From positions 1-64,000 of the forward strand of contig NZ_AJKI01000001.1 of the NCBI RefSeq assembly GCF_000259075.1: a DNA stretch of 64,000 nucleotides, given 5' to 3'. Each line of letters starts with the position of its first letter. The first letter of the stretch is position 1. Below, one piece after another: positions 34,052 to 42,976 of the stretch. The notes under the pieces are model-generated. The model made no database searches. It saw only the letters and a list, made by a program, of their open reading frames with translations, and was not told the DNA's origin. The DNA is from Marinilabilia salmonicolor JCM 21150. Its GTDB lineage: Bacteria > Bacteroidota > Bacteroidia > Bacteroidales > Marinilabiliaceae. The translations under genes and the position numbers were made by a program.

Positions 34052-36628
34052 TTAGTAAATCAATACCTTCTCGTGATTAACAATGTATATTCCTTTGGGA
34101 ATCCCATAAAAGGCGTTTTGTCCCGGCCGGATGAGAATGGTTCTGATTATTTTCCCGGAAACAGAATAAACGGGTAGTTCTGTTTCAATGGTACTTTTTG
34201 CAAATAAAATTCCGTTGTTGGAGAAGAAGACCAGTTCATTTAATGATATATCATGGATACCTGTGGGGACTGAACTGAGGGTATGACTTAATCCTGCTGA
34301 AGTGTAATACCCCCCATTTACCACTTCAAAACCAACACTCGAGGGGGCCTGGTTACTTCCGTCATTGAAGAGCACTTTCCAGTTTTCGATGGCTCCTTCA
34401 ACGGAGTATTTGTATATGTTGTTTCCAAGGGGCGTTATTTCATCTCCCGGCCATGCAGAGGTGACCATCACTACGCTGCCATTATCATCGTAATAGATAT
34501 ATGCGTTAATATCATTTCCCCAATGGTCGGGAGCTTCAAAAAAGATGGCTTGTTCATTATCGTAAAGAACCGGTTTTGTGGGTTCCACTGGATCTTCCGT
34601 TGAAGCCAGTAAAGGTTCTGTTTCATCTGGATAAGTTCCAGGGATGGTTTCAACAGGACTGCTTGAATAAAGGTACTTTTCATCTTCTCCCACCTTTCCG
34701 GGAGCCTGGGTTTGTGGGGTGTCTAAGACGTATGCTCTAATATTTCCCTGTCCTGAAAAGAAAACTGATAAAGTGTTGTTTGAAACTCTTTTTACATCTC
34801 CTGTGACCACATCTGTATATGTTCCGTTGAGAATATGAGAGAATGTGGCATTGCCCGATATGGCTACCAGGACATAACTGTCGGTTGAAGCATCTGTATA
34901 TCTTCTTTTAAATGCGATGCCGGAACTGCTGATGTTTGCCGTTGAATACTGCCCTTTTCGCAGGGCTGGAATGGCCATCCTGATTTTGCTCAATCGTTGA
35001 ATGTGTTTTGCCAGAGGATGTTGAAGAGTGACTGCTACGTTGCCTGAAGCGTTGGTGTAATCCGCAAAATCATTTACATTGAGGTTGCCCGAAATATATC
35101 CACCATAATAGGCGCGGCCGGACTCTTTTAACGGAATCGTAGGGCCTTTGTCTATGGGATATCCTTTTTTAAATTCTATTTCGCTACCGTAGTAAAGACA
35201 GGGGATTCCGCGAAAAGTGTACATGAGTGACAAGTTCTCGGCCCAAACACCTTGAGGTTTGGCAAATCGTTCACTTTCGGGTGCCTGATCGGGGGCATAA
35301 TCGTGCGAATCTACATAGACCACGTTGAATGTAGGATCGTTATAGGTGTGATCTCCTCCCGTTGCCACTCCAAATGCATTGTAAGCATTCTCAAAATTCC
35401 AGTGCATGGGAAAATCAATAACATTGAGTCCGGAGTGCATAGTGTAATCGGGGCTGTGATAGTCATTCCCGATCAGAAAAGCATTGTTTGAGGTGGGTTG
35501 TGTACCTGTGTTGGTGTTGTCATTGTAATTGGCAATGCATGATTGCTGATTGGTAAACGGGAATTCTCCGCCGGATACATGCACGTCTTTGTATTCTGAA
35601 GGGTCATCACTCCATGTGTATGTTTTTGAGTCTTTCCATGTATAAAAAGGTGTTGACATAGGAGGTGTGCCACGATACCAGTAATTGCGGTCGCGGGTAC
35701 AGATTTCGGCAAACATGAAGAAGTTGTTGTTGCCAACAGCTTCGGCTGCAGCTTTAAAAGCCGGGTTAAATACCTTATTGAAAACCAGTCTTGAAATATG
35801 TCGGCCTGTATCAATGCGGAAACCGTCCACACCCATCTCAATAAACCTTGAGTACGCCTGGACTATGTAGTTGTAAACAATAGGGTTTTCGGTGTTTAAA
35901 TCTACGCAGTCCCCTGCAATTTGTGCCCATTGGGAGGTGATGTCATCCCAGTTGAAATTGCCGAAATGGTGATAGTGATTGTCTGAATCATGATTCTGAC
36001 CATCGGTGTTTTTCATTAGTGCCAGACGTGCCTGGTATTGTTCTCCCGGGGGCAGGCTATCATAGTTTTCGGGTAGTTTTTCCGGTATTTTTATCATGCA
36101 GGCATCCGGGTCGGCCAGATCAGCTGTATAATCCTTCTCAAACATGGGGGAGAGAAATGCCTCACCGAAATTTCCGGTATGGTTGAATACCACATCCAGG
36201 ATGATTTTCATGTCCCGGTTGTGTACTTCATCAATGAGATCCTGAAAGAGTACATCGTCTGACTCATAGCGGGGATCCACTTTGTCGAAATTCATAGCAT
36301 GATAGCCGTGATAATCATAGCCGCTGGCATTCTCCACCACCGGAGTAATCCAGATGGAGGTAAAACCCAACGCTTTTATGTAATCGAGTTTGTCGATGAG
36401 CCCTTTAAAATCCCCCCTCCATGCAGGGTCTACCTGGTTCAGGCTTTTGCCATCCCAGCATTGTACATTGTTTTCCGGGTCTCCGTCATAAAAGCGTGTG
36501 GTCATGACAAAGTAGATGGTTTCATCACGAAAATCTGTGCGGGAGAAATCCTGACTAAGGAGTGATGTCGATTGAATAAAAAGTGTCAGGATAAGGGTTA
36601 AGATAAAAGTCTTAGATAAGGAGTTCAT
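34052..36628 (-). CDS. secreted GH13 alpha-amylase with CBM26-like module and T9SS domain
   Basis: Extracellular starch-degrading enzyme of 858 residues. After the signal peptide (to about 25), a GH13 barrel (about 30-540) shows region I DVVFNHTG, region II DGFRIDTGRH with the nucleophile Asp, region III MFAEIC with the acid/base Glu and region IV VDSHDYAP. A beta-sandwich follows. Residues about 680-780 form a CBM26-like starch-binding module (AYIYYDDNGS..TSAWPGDEI). The C terminus (GIPKGIYIVNHEKVLIY) is a T9SS sorting domain. It follows the second amylase gene by 85 bp with a strong hairpin between. The two presumably act together on external starch or glycogen. Confidence 0.9.
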   Translation of the reverse strand: MNSLSKTFILTLILTLFIQSTSLLSQDFSRTDFRDETIYFVMTTRFYDGDPENNVQCWDGKSLNQVDPAWRGDFKGLIDKLDYIKALGFTSIWITPVVENASGYDYHGYHAMNFDKVDPRYESDDVLFQDLIDEVHNRDMKIILDVVFNHTGNFGEAFLSPMFEKDYTADLADPDACMIKIPEKLPENYDSLPPGEQYQARLALMKNTDGQNHDSDNHYHHFGNFNWDDITSQWAQIAGDCVDLNTENPIVYNYIVQAYSRFIEMGVDGFRIDTGRHISRLVFNKVFNPAFKAAAEAVGNNNFFMFAEICTRDRNYWYRGTPPMSTPFYTWKDSKTYTWSDDPSEYKDVHVSGGEFPFTNQQSCIANYNDNTNTGTQPTSNNAFLIGNDYHSPDYTMHSGLNVIDFPMHWNFENAYNAFGVATGGDHTYNDPTFNVVYVDSHDYAPDQAPESERFAKPQGVWAENLSLMYTFRGIPCLYYGSEIEFKKGYPIDKGPTIPLKESGRAYYGGYISGNLNVNDFADYTNASGNVAVTLQHPLAKHIQRLSKIRMAIPALRKGQYSTANISSSGIAFKRRYTDASTDSYVLVAISGNATFSHILNGTYTDVVTGDVKRVSNNTLSVFFSGQGNIRAYVLDTPQTQAPGKVGEDEKYLYSSSPVETIPGTYPDETEPLLASTEDPVEPTKPVLYDNEQAIFFEAPDHWGNDINAYIYYDDNGSVVMVTSAWPGDEITPLGNNIYKYSVEGAIENWKVLFNDGSNQAPSSVGFEVVNGGYYTSAGLSHTLSSVPTGIHDISLNELVFFSNNGILFAKSTIETELPVYSVSGKIIRTILIRPGQNAFYGIPKGIYIVNHEKVLIY

Positions 36629-36662
36629 TTGGTTGGTTTTGGTTAAAAGATGCGTGAAAACA

Positions 36663-36692
36663 CCGGACAGTTTGCCAAAGCAGACTGTCCGG
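36663..36692 (-). terminator. intergenic hairpin between the amylase genes
   Basis: CCGGACAGT and ACTGTCCGG arms extended by TGC/GCA around a CAAA loop. On the minus strand it follows the 722-residue amylase gene and is followed by TGTTTTC. It could attenuate read-through or stabilise the upstream mRNA. Confidence 0.55.
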
Positions 36693-36713
36693 ATTGGTTA
36701 TGAGAAAAGCAGG

Positions 36714-38882
36714 TTATTGTTTGATGAAGCGGCCGATGGTCTCTTTTCCTGTGACATCCTGAATGATGATGAAATAGAGTCCTGGTGACAGATGGGAGAC
36801 ATCAAGTCTGGTGTTTTGGTTGACAGCTTCAAATAGATCCGTGATATTTCCGTTGATCGAAGCAACTGATACTTTGTCAATTTCCTGAGATGAAAGTATC
36901 TGAATGAAGTTTTTTACCGGATTGGGAAATATTTCCAGTTGGTTGCCGGCTTTTTCTGCTTTTGTTACGGAGGTTACGACAGCGGGACATTCCACATAAT
37001 CCGGTGTTGTCCCGGCGTAACAACTGGTGGATGTAACATCTTCGATGTTCCCTGTTTGATTGCCGCCGGCTCCATTGTTGAAAATGACATTGACATGGTT
37101 TACCAAAGCATCAAAATCATAACGATACCAATTGTCCTGGAATTCAGAGATGGCAGTTCCGGGCCAGGTGCCGGTTAACTCTGCTCCGGTGTTATCCCAG
37201 CTGTAGATGTAAATTTCATTCCATGATTCAGTGTCTTGATAAGCAACAGATATGGGAGCTGTGGTGGTTCCGTCTGTACAATTAACTTCAATATGATGAA
37301 GTTTTCCATCACCGTCTGTGGTTGTTAATGTGCTGAAACATGCATCTGCAACAATATTGGTAATGTCGATGGTTTGCTTTGTGCCATTGTTGAAAATGAC
37401 ATTCAGGTATCCTGTTACACTGGAGAAGGTGTATGCGTACCAGCTATTTCCTTCGTTAGTCATGCTTTCTCCGGGCCAGGCGGTGAGCGCACCGTTATCG
37501 TCCCATGCATGTACATTTACATTGCTCCATGCTGTATTGTTGTTGTAGAATTTAACAGTAATGGTTGTTGTAGGGGTCGGTTCGGGATCAGGCGTAGGTT
37601 CAGTACCGGTTTTTGTCCAGACGGCATAGTCCGTTCCCGAGGTTTGAAGTGTATAATCTGTGGGAGCATCGTATGAAGCTGTTCCAATTTTAACAATGAG
37701 TGAACCGTTGTTTCCGGTTGCTGTGGCCACATAAATGTCCTGTGCACTTTGGTTGACGGTTACGTTACTTTCGCTGTGAATTCCTGCCAGTTTTCGGGCT
37801 TCGATGAGTTCATTGATTTTTGTAGTGTAGTTGGCGTCATTCCAGTGATTCATCCATACACAAGGTATACCGGGACTTGACAGAATAAATGCATAAGCGG
37901 CTAAAACATTCCCGGTGAATCTGGACGCATTGTCGGTGCGCCCTGTGTCATGATTGTCCACAAAGGTGATTGCATATTTTTTATAGTAATCGTTGTGGAT
38001 AAGTCCTGCCGGCTGGTTCTCTGTTCCACTTAACCAGGTTAACTCGGTCAGGTTGTAACCGTTGTTAAACGCATTGTTGATGGCATATTTTGCCGGAAAA
38101 TCAAAGGCTGTTGATGTGGCGTTGGTGGCATCAATCCAACCGGTAACCAGATCATAGTTCCCATCCCAGAATTCACCTACCGAAAGATATGCATTAGCTG
38201 AATTGTTGTACATTTCTGTGTAGCTGCCTTCATAACCTTTTACCAGATCATATCGCCATCCGTCGTAGCCGATTTCATTTTTCAGAAAATCCAGATAAGC
38301 CTTGATGGTGTTTTGAACATTAACATTGGTGTGGTCCACATCCCGGGCAGCCGCATAATTCTCTCCGGTATCCGGGTTCCCTGTTGGGATGTGGTCATAA
38401 GCCAGGTTTTGATCCTTTACTTCATCTCCTTCACAAATGGCCTCCAGGCCCCATGAATAAGTTGTACCGCCATAGGTTTCATCGGGAAAATCCACCCAGT
38501 TGGTCTCTCCGTTTCGGTGATTGATAACGATGTCGGCAATGGCTTTGGTGCCGTTGTTGTTGAGTGTCTGGATAAGAGTTTTTAGTTCAGCCTGGGTGCC
38601 GAATGAACTGCTTTGGTCGAAATAGAAAACGGGAAGGTATCCCATGGAATTGGTGGTTAGGTCGTTGCCACTTGGTGGCAGCCATATCAAGTCGAAGTTC
38701 TGACCAATTTCCGGAGCCATGGATGTTAAGGTACTCCAATTACTGGCTGAGTAGGTATCCCAGCCAAAACCCTGTAGCATTACATCAGTCGATTGGGTTG
38801 GGACTTGGGATTTAAGGGGGGATAGAAAAGCAAACAGAATTAAAATTAATAGTAATTTAACTGCGTTGTAGGATTTCTTCAT
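36714..38882 (-). CDS. secreted GH13 alpha-amylase with two CBM26-like modules and T9SS domain
   Basis: Secreted amylase of 722 residues. The signal peptide ends near LKSQVP. The compact GH13 domain (about 30-420) starts VMLQGFGWDTY and carries region I DIVINHR, region II WRYDLVKGY (nucleophile Asp), region III VGEFWDG (Glu) and region IV FVDNHDTGR. A PDPEPTPTTT linker leads to two CBM26-like modules (NVNVHAWDDNGALTAWPGE and EIYIYSWDNTGAELTGTWPG). The last 80 residues (LEIFPNPVKNFIQI to TGKETIGRFIKQ) are a T9SS type A domain. It heads a probable two-gene operon with the 858-residue amylase. Confidence 0.92.
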   Translation of the reverse strand: MKKSYNAVKLLLILILFAFLSPLKSQVPTQSTDVMLQGFGWDTYSASNWSTLTSMAPEIGQNFDLIWLPPSGNDLTTNSMGYLPVFYFDQSSSFGTQAELKTLIQTLNNNGTKAIADIVINHRNGETNWVDFPDETYGGTTYSWGLEAICEGDEVKDQNLAYDHIPTGNPDTGENYAAARDVDHTNVNVQNTIKAYLDFLKNEIGYDGWRYDLVKGYEGSYTEMYNNSANAYLSVGEFWDGNYDLVTGWIDATNATSTAFDFPAKYAINNAFNNGYNLTELTWLSGTENQPAGLIHNDYYKKYAITFVDNHDTGRTDNASRFTGNVLAAYAFILSSPGIPCVWMNHWNDANYTTKINELIEARKLAGIHSESNVTVNQSAQDIYVATATGNNGSLIVKIGTASYDAPTDYTLQTSGTDYAVWTKTGTEPTPDPEPTPTTTITVKFYNNNTAWSNVNVHAWDDNGALTAWPGESMTNEGNSWYAYTFSSVTGYLNVIFNNGTKQTIDITNIVADACFSTLTTTDGDGKLHHIEVNCTDGTTTAPISVAYQDTESWNEIYIYSWDNTGAELTGTWPGTAISEFQDNWYRYDFDALVNHVNVIFNNGAGGNQTGNIEDVTSTSCYAGTTPDYVECPAVVTSVTKAEKAGNQLEIFPNPVKNFIQILSSQEIDKVSVASINGNITDLFEAVNQNTRLDVSHLSPGLYFIIIQDVTGKETIGRFIKQ

Positions 38883-38963
38883 AATGTAAGATTTTTGCTT
38901 TGTTAAAAAATGTAGGTTTTGAAATCAGGTAAATTCGATGTTCTGAAAACTTGGATTTAAAAA

Positions 38964-38971
38964 CAAAAATA
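38964..38971 (-). promoter_or_regulatory. candidate -7 promoter element for the amylase operon
   Basis: Minus-strand TATTTTTG matches TAnnTTTG exactly, 81 nt upstream of the amylase ATG. A TTTG lies 12 bp further upstream, too close for a standard -33 element. The 48-bp palindrome lies about 50 bp upstream. Confidence 0.35.
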
Positions 38972-39020
38972 GAAACTTTTTAACAAATAAAAGTAATTGA
39001 TAATCAAAAATCTAGGCTAG

Positions 39021-39068
39021 AAAACTGCAAACGTTCCCGCAAACGTTTGCGGGAACGTTTGCAGTTTT
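39021..39068. promoter_or_regulatory. perfect 48-bp palindrome with nested GCAAACGTTTGC core
   Basis: The 24-bp halves 39021-39044 and 39045-39068 are exact reverse complements with no spacer. The centre GCAAACGTTTGC (39039-39050) is itself a palindrome of the LacI-family operator type, and AACGTT recurs symmetrically in both arms. A T tract follows on the plus strand and TTTT on the minus strand, so it could also act as a bidirectional terminator. It lies about 140 bp upstream of the amylase operon. Confidence 0.6.
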
Positions 39069-39478
39069 TTTATCCACGCAAAGCGCATTGGAAAATGGTT
39101 TTTAATCTGCAAAAGTTAAACTATGTCAACGAAAGGAGCTGGGGGAAAGGAATTAAGTTTGGAGGAATTGATGTCCGCTTGAAAATAGTTAACTATGTCG
39201 AATTAATTTCCTCTTCGGTTCCCTGAATTTATTGGTATTTAAACATCCGATTACTAAAAGTTATGAATTAACCAATCCTCCTAAAAGCGATGCTTTTTCT
39301 TTTGAAGGAATCCATAATGTTGTTTTGATAAAGTGATGTTGTTGTGTTTTTTAAAGGCCGAAGGTCTTGAAGCGGAAGCCAGGGGCATTGCCCCAGTGAA
39401 ATTGTAATAAATCAATTCCCCATCTCTTTATTGGTAGCATTGCGTCTAATAAAGAGAGGGAGGATTGAGGATAACTTT

Positions 39479-39541
39479 AAACCCAGGGGGCTGCCCAGGG
39501 GTTGTTGCTATCAGGCTTTTAGTCTGTTTGTACCTAACCTG
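39479..39541. repeat. palindromic interspersed repeat (copy also at 20541)
   Basis: AAACCCAGG..GCCCAGGGG..GTTGCTATCAGGC followed by AGTCTGTTTG and ACCTG. It matches the blocks of 20541-20602 in the same order and orientation. Confidence 0.6.
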
Positions 39542-39555
39542 TTTTTTGTATTAAA

Positions 39556-39721
39556 TAGTGCCTGTCCATAAACTAAGTAAAGTCTGCTTTTAGTCATGTG
39601 TCTGATCAGAAAGTGCCAATTGCAAGGCTTTCGAAGCCGCCAAAAGCGCAGTTTACTTGCGTAAATGAGTATTTTGGCGGCGGGTATAACGCAGCAAGTG
39701 GTACTTTATGGACAGGCACTA
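39556..39721 (-). mobile_element. MITE-like element, copy 8
   Basis: Intact 166-bp copy, the clearest of the family. Terminal repeats GTGCCTGTCCATAAA and TTTATGGACAGGCAC are perfect. The flanks TAAATA (39552-39557) and TAAATA (39720-39725) are identical. The inner stem is GCCGCCAAAA/TTTTGGCGGC. Confidence 0.92.
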
Positions 39722-39868
39722 AATAGGGTGGGTTAGCGAATGCACTGCTAGTGATTTGGAGGTAAAAGGAAAAATATGATGCTCTAAAATGATTTCAGGA
39801 ATAGTAACAAAGAGTAAAAAGGGGAATATTTCTTTAGAACAAGCGATTGATCGGCTTAAATTCCCCAT

Positions 39869-40432
39869 TTACAGGTTGTCGATTCCCTTTCTGGTTGGTT
39901 TTCTGAGCTTTTTGAAGTCGCCGGGAGCCATGCCGGTGATTTTTCGGAACTGATTCGACATGTGTGCTGGACTGCTGTACCCCATAGCATAGGCTATTTC
40001 AGAGAAATTCATCTGGTTGTAGGCAATGAGTTCTTTCACCTTTTCAATTTTCTGGCGTATGATGAATTGTTCGATGGTAATTCCTTCCAGAGCTGAGAAT
40101 AGGTGACTCAGGAACTTGTAATCGTGATGGACCTTGTCTGAAAACCACCGTGACCAATTAAATCCCTGATGTAGCTTGTCGTGGTGGATTTTCTGAATAA
40201 CCATTGTTTTCACCTTATCCACCATTTGTTTATTTCGATCTTCAATTCTCTCAAAGCCAATGGACTCTAATTTTTCAGTGAGTGCGGAGATTGTTTCTTC
40301 TGAAAGATCTTCTTCAATCACAGCCACACCAAGTTCTAAAGAAACGGGTGTAAGTCCCATTTCGGTGAGTAGATCCCTTACTGCCATAATACAGCGTGGA
40401 CAAACCATATTTTTGATGTGGATGGTAGTCAT
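39869..40432 (-). CDS. HMA-AraC one-component regulator, probable metal sensor
   Basis: Transcription factor of 187 residues. Residues 1-65 form a heavy-metal-associated domain with NMVCPRC (Cys11, Cys14), a typical metal-binding loop. Residues about 75-180 form an AraC-type DNA-binding region with the second helix-turn-helix NFSEIAYAMGYSSPAHMSNQFRK followed by TGMAPGDFKKLRK. This direct fusion suggests that Cu(I) or a similar metal controls DNA binding. The nearest metal genes are copA and hma, 6 kb away behind the amylases on the same strand. It could instead control local genes. Known in outline in Bacteroidota, but I know of no characterised member. Confidence 0.85.
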   Translation of the reverse strand: MTTIHIKNMVCPRCIMAVRDLLTEMGLTPVSLELGVAVIEEDLSEETISALTEKLESIGFERIEDRNKQMVDKVKTMVIQKIHHDKLHQGFNWSRWFSDKVHHDYKFLSHLFSALEGITIEQFIIRQKIEKVKELIAYNQMNFSEIAYAMGYSSPAHMSNQFRKITGMAPGDFKKLRKPTRKGIDNL

Positions 40433-40438
40433 CTTATT

Positions 40439-40539
40439 TAATTATCAGTTATCAGTTATCAATTACCAGTTATCAATTATCAATGATCAATTATCAGTTA
40501 TCAATTTTTGCTCATTGGTAATTGTTCATTGTTCATTGT
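40439..40539. repeat. short tandem repeats (TTATCAG/TTATCAA and TTGTTCA)
   Basis: About ten degenerate copies of TTATCAGT or TTATCAAT followed by TGTTCATTGTTCATTG. The run fills the gap between the M3 peptidase stop and the HMA-AraC start. Non-coding and slippage-prone; its position upstream of the peptidase end suggests no regulatory role that I can name. Confidence 0.75.
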
Positions 40540-42663
40540 TCATTGTTTTAGTCCGTTTCGTTCCAGTAATGGTTCGATTGATGGTTCATGACCTCTGAAC
40601 GAAATATATAGTTCCATCGGATCTTTGGTCCCTCCTTTAGAGAGAATTGTTTCTCTGAATTTGTCAGCTGTGGCTTTATCAAATATACCATTTTGCAGGA
40701 ACAAATCAAAGGCATCGGCATCCAGTACTTCAGCCCATTTGTATCCGTAATATCCTGCGGCATAACCACCATCGAAAATATGTCCGAAAGCGGTGCTCAT
40801 ACAACTGCCTTCCACTTCAGGGAACAATTCGGTGGGTTGCATGGCTTCTTTTTCGAATTGGGCTACTTCTTTCCCGACAGGCTCTTCAATTGTATGCCAG
40901 GCCATATCGTTCATTCCGAAACTTAACTGACGAACAGTTGCATAGCCACTCTGGAAATTACCGGCAGCAATGATTTTATCCACCAGATCTCCGGGAATTG
41001 GTTCTCCCGTTTCATAGTGTTTGGCCACATCCTGAAGCCACTCTTTTTGTTGTGCCCAGTTTTCCATAATCTGGGAGGGCAGTTCCACAAAATCACGGTA
41101 AACTGATGTTCCAGCCATGCTCTCGTAGGTGACATCACTCAACATTCCATGCAGTGCATGTCCAAACTCATGGAGAAATGTGGTCACCTCGTTGTAAGTT
41201 AACAACGATGGTTTCGTTGAAGTGGGGCGTGTAAAGTTCGTCACCACTGATATGTGCGGACGTACATCTTCTCCGTTTTCCTTATACTGTTCACGGTAAG
41301 AGGTCATCCATGCACCGCCCTGTTTCCCATCGCGGGGAAAAAAATCAAGGTAAAGCACAGAAAGGAATGTGCCATCTTCATCAAAGACTTCATAGGCCTG
41401 CACCTCTTCGTGATAAACAGGAATTTCCTTATTTTCTCTGTAGGTGAGTCCGTAGAGTTTATTTGTGAGGTCAAAAATACCTTGTTTGACTTTTTTCAGT
41501 TGGAAATATGGCTTGGTCATTTCATCACTCACATTAAACCTGGCAGTTTTGAGTTTTTCAGAGTAGTATGCAAAATCCCATCGCTGAAGTTGATCATCAA
41601 AACCTTCTTTTTTGGCAAATTCTTCAACTTCTTTTACCTCTTTCCGGGCAAAAGGAAGAGATGCCTCCAGTAATTCATTCAGGAAGTTTTCTACTTTGTC
41701 CGGATTTTTAGCCATTCTTTCGGTTAATACATAATCGGCATGATTCTTATGTCCAAGCAAAGCTGCCCTTTCCATTCTCAATGCTACCGTTTTTTTGATA
41801 ATTTCGTTGTTGTCGTTCTCATTGCTTTTGTTTCCACGGGATGTGTAAGCTCTGAATATTTTCTCACGAAGTTCACGGTTGTCAGCATATTTCATGAATG
41901 GAAGATAACTGGGAATATGAAGTGTGAAGACCCAGCCTTCCTTATTCTCCTTTTTTGCCCTGTGCCCTGCAGCTTCAATGGCATCATCCGGAAGACCCGA
42001 CAAATCTTTTTCATCAGTAATATGAAGCTGAAAACCATTGGTCTCGGCCAGAACATTTTCTCCAAACTGGAGGGAGAGTCGTGATAATTCCGAGGAAATT
42101 TCACGGTAACGTTCCTTGTCTTTTCCACTTAGCATGGCACCTCTGCGGGCAAATCCCTTAAAGGTGTTTTCCAGAAGTTTCTTTTGTTCTTCTGTCAGTG
42201 ATGATGAAGAACTATGGGTGTCATACACTTTTTTTACACGCTCAAAAAGTTTTTCGTTGAGCCAGATGTCGTTGGAGAAATCAGAAAGCATCGGGGAAAC
42301 TTCCCGGGCAATGCTTTGTATTTTGTCGTTGGTCTCGGCTGAATTGAGATTGAAGAAGATGCTGCTGATGCGTCCCAAAAGTTCAGCCGCTTTTTCCATC
42401 TTTTCAATGGTGTTTTCAAGGGTAGGTTCACCAGGGTTATTAATAATTTCCTGAATGTCAGCGCTGCCATCCTTTAATGCTTTTTCAAAAGCAGGCATGA
42501 AATGCTCTTCCGTCAACTGATCAAAAGGCGCTGTTTGATGTGGTGTATTAAATGATTGTAATAGTGGATTGTAATCCGTCATATCAGATTTATTTTTACA
42601 TGCAATACTCATAAACGCAATACTGGTAAACACTGCGAAGATAATAATGTTTGATCTTTTCAT
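40540..42663 (-). CDS. M3 family metallopeptidase (peptidyl-dipeptidase Dcp-like), lipoprotein
   Basis: Zinc peptidase of 707 residues that should remove dipeptides from small peptides. The M3 motif FLHEFGHALHG has ligands His498 and His502 with catalytic Glu499; the downstream DFVELPSQIMENW supplies the third ligand region. N-terminal MKRSNIIIFAVFTSIAFMSIAC is a lipoprotein signal, placing it in the envelope, unlike cytoplasmic E. coli Dcp. Domain length and order match the Dcp branch. Its start is followed upstream by a 313-bp gene-free region. Confidence 0.94.
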   Translation of the reverse strand: MKRSNIIIFAVFTSIAFMSIACKNKSDMTDYNPLLQSFNTPHQTAPFDQLTEEHFMPAFEKALKDGSADIQEIINNPGEPTLENTIEKMEKAAELLGRISSIFFNLNSAETNDKIQSIAREVSPMLSDFSNDIWLNEKLFERVKKVYDTHSSSSSLTEEQKKLLENTFKGFARRGAMLSGKDKERYREISSELSRLSLQFGENVLAETNGFQLHITDEKDLSGLPDDAIEAAGHRAKKENKEGWVFTLHIPSYLPFMKYADNRELREKIFRAYTSRGNKSNENDNNEIIKKTVALRMERAALLGHKNHADYVLTERMAKNPDKVENFLNELLEASLPFARKEVKEVEEFAKKEGFDDQLQRWDFAYYSEKLKTARFNVSDEMTKPYFQLKKVKQGIFDLTNKLYGLTYRENKEIPVYHEEVQAYEVFDEDGTFLSVLYLDFFPRDGKQGGAWMTSYREQYKENGEDVRPHISVVTNFTRPTSTKPSLLTYNEVTTFLHEFGHALHGMLSDVTYESMAGTSVYRDFVELPSQIMENWAQQKEWLQDVAKHYETGEPIPGDLVDKIIAAGNFQSGYATVRQLSFGMNDMAWHTIEEPVGKEVAQFEKEAMQPTELFPEVEGSCMSTAFGHIFDGGYAAGYYGYKWAEVLDADAFDLFLQNGIFDKATADKFRETILSKGGTKDPMELYISFRGHEPSIEPLLERNGLKQ

Positions 42664-42976
42664 GGTGCGTATTTTCTGTAATAATCCTTAATCGTGGGAT
42701 ATCATGTTATCAATCCGCAATTTTAATAATTAGGCGGTTTCTAATTTATGACGAAAATCTTGTTTGATTGGGGTTGGTCATTTTTTAAGCAGATTATCAA
42801 TCTAAAAATAAATTTTGTAACAGTTTAAAAAACAATTTAGACGGGTTGTCGTTTTGATAAGTAAAGAAGGAAAGGCAGGTATTCGTGAAACCGAAGCCTG
42901 AAATTATCGTAGAAGCAACTCATAAAAGGGCCGACTAAAGGAAATGTTGGCAGATATGAAGTAATTTTGAAAATCT
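42664..42976. other. AT-rich intergenic region without recognisable elements
   Basis: Divergent genes flank this 313-bp stretch, so it should contain two promoters. I see no exact TAnnTTTG match, repeat or hairpin. Confidence 0.5.

Larger units (their letters stand above)
38883..39868. other. long non-coding region upstream of the amylase operon
   Basis: 986 bp without a supportable gene. It contains the amylase promoter region, a perfect 48-bp palindrome, an interspersed palindromic repeat and MITE-like copy 8. The stretches 39072-39478 and 39722-39868 show nothing recognisable. Confidence 0.6.

Noticed and set aside
39021-39068. Replication origin or dif-like site
   Set aside because: No AT-rich unwinding region, DnaA-box cluster or XerCD arm pattern; an operator or terminator fits better.
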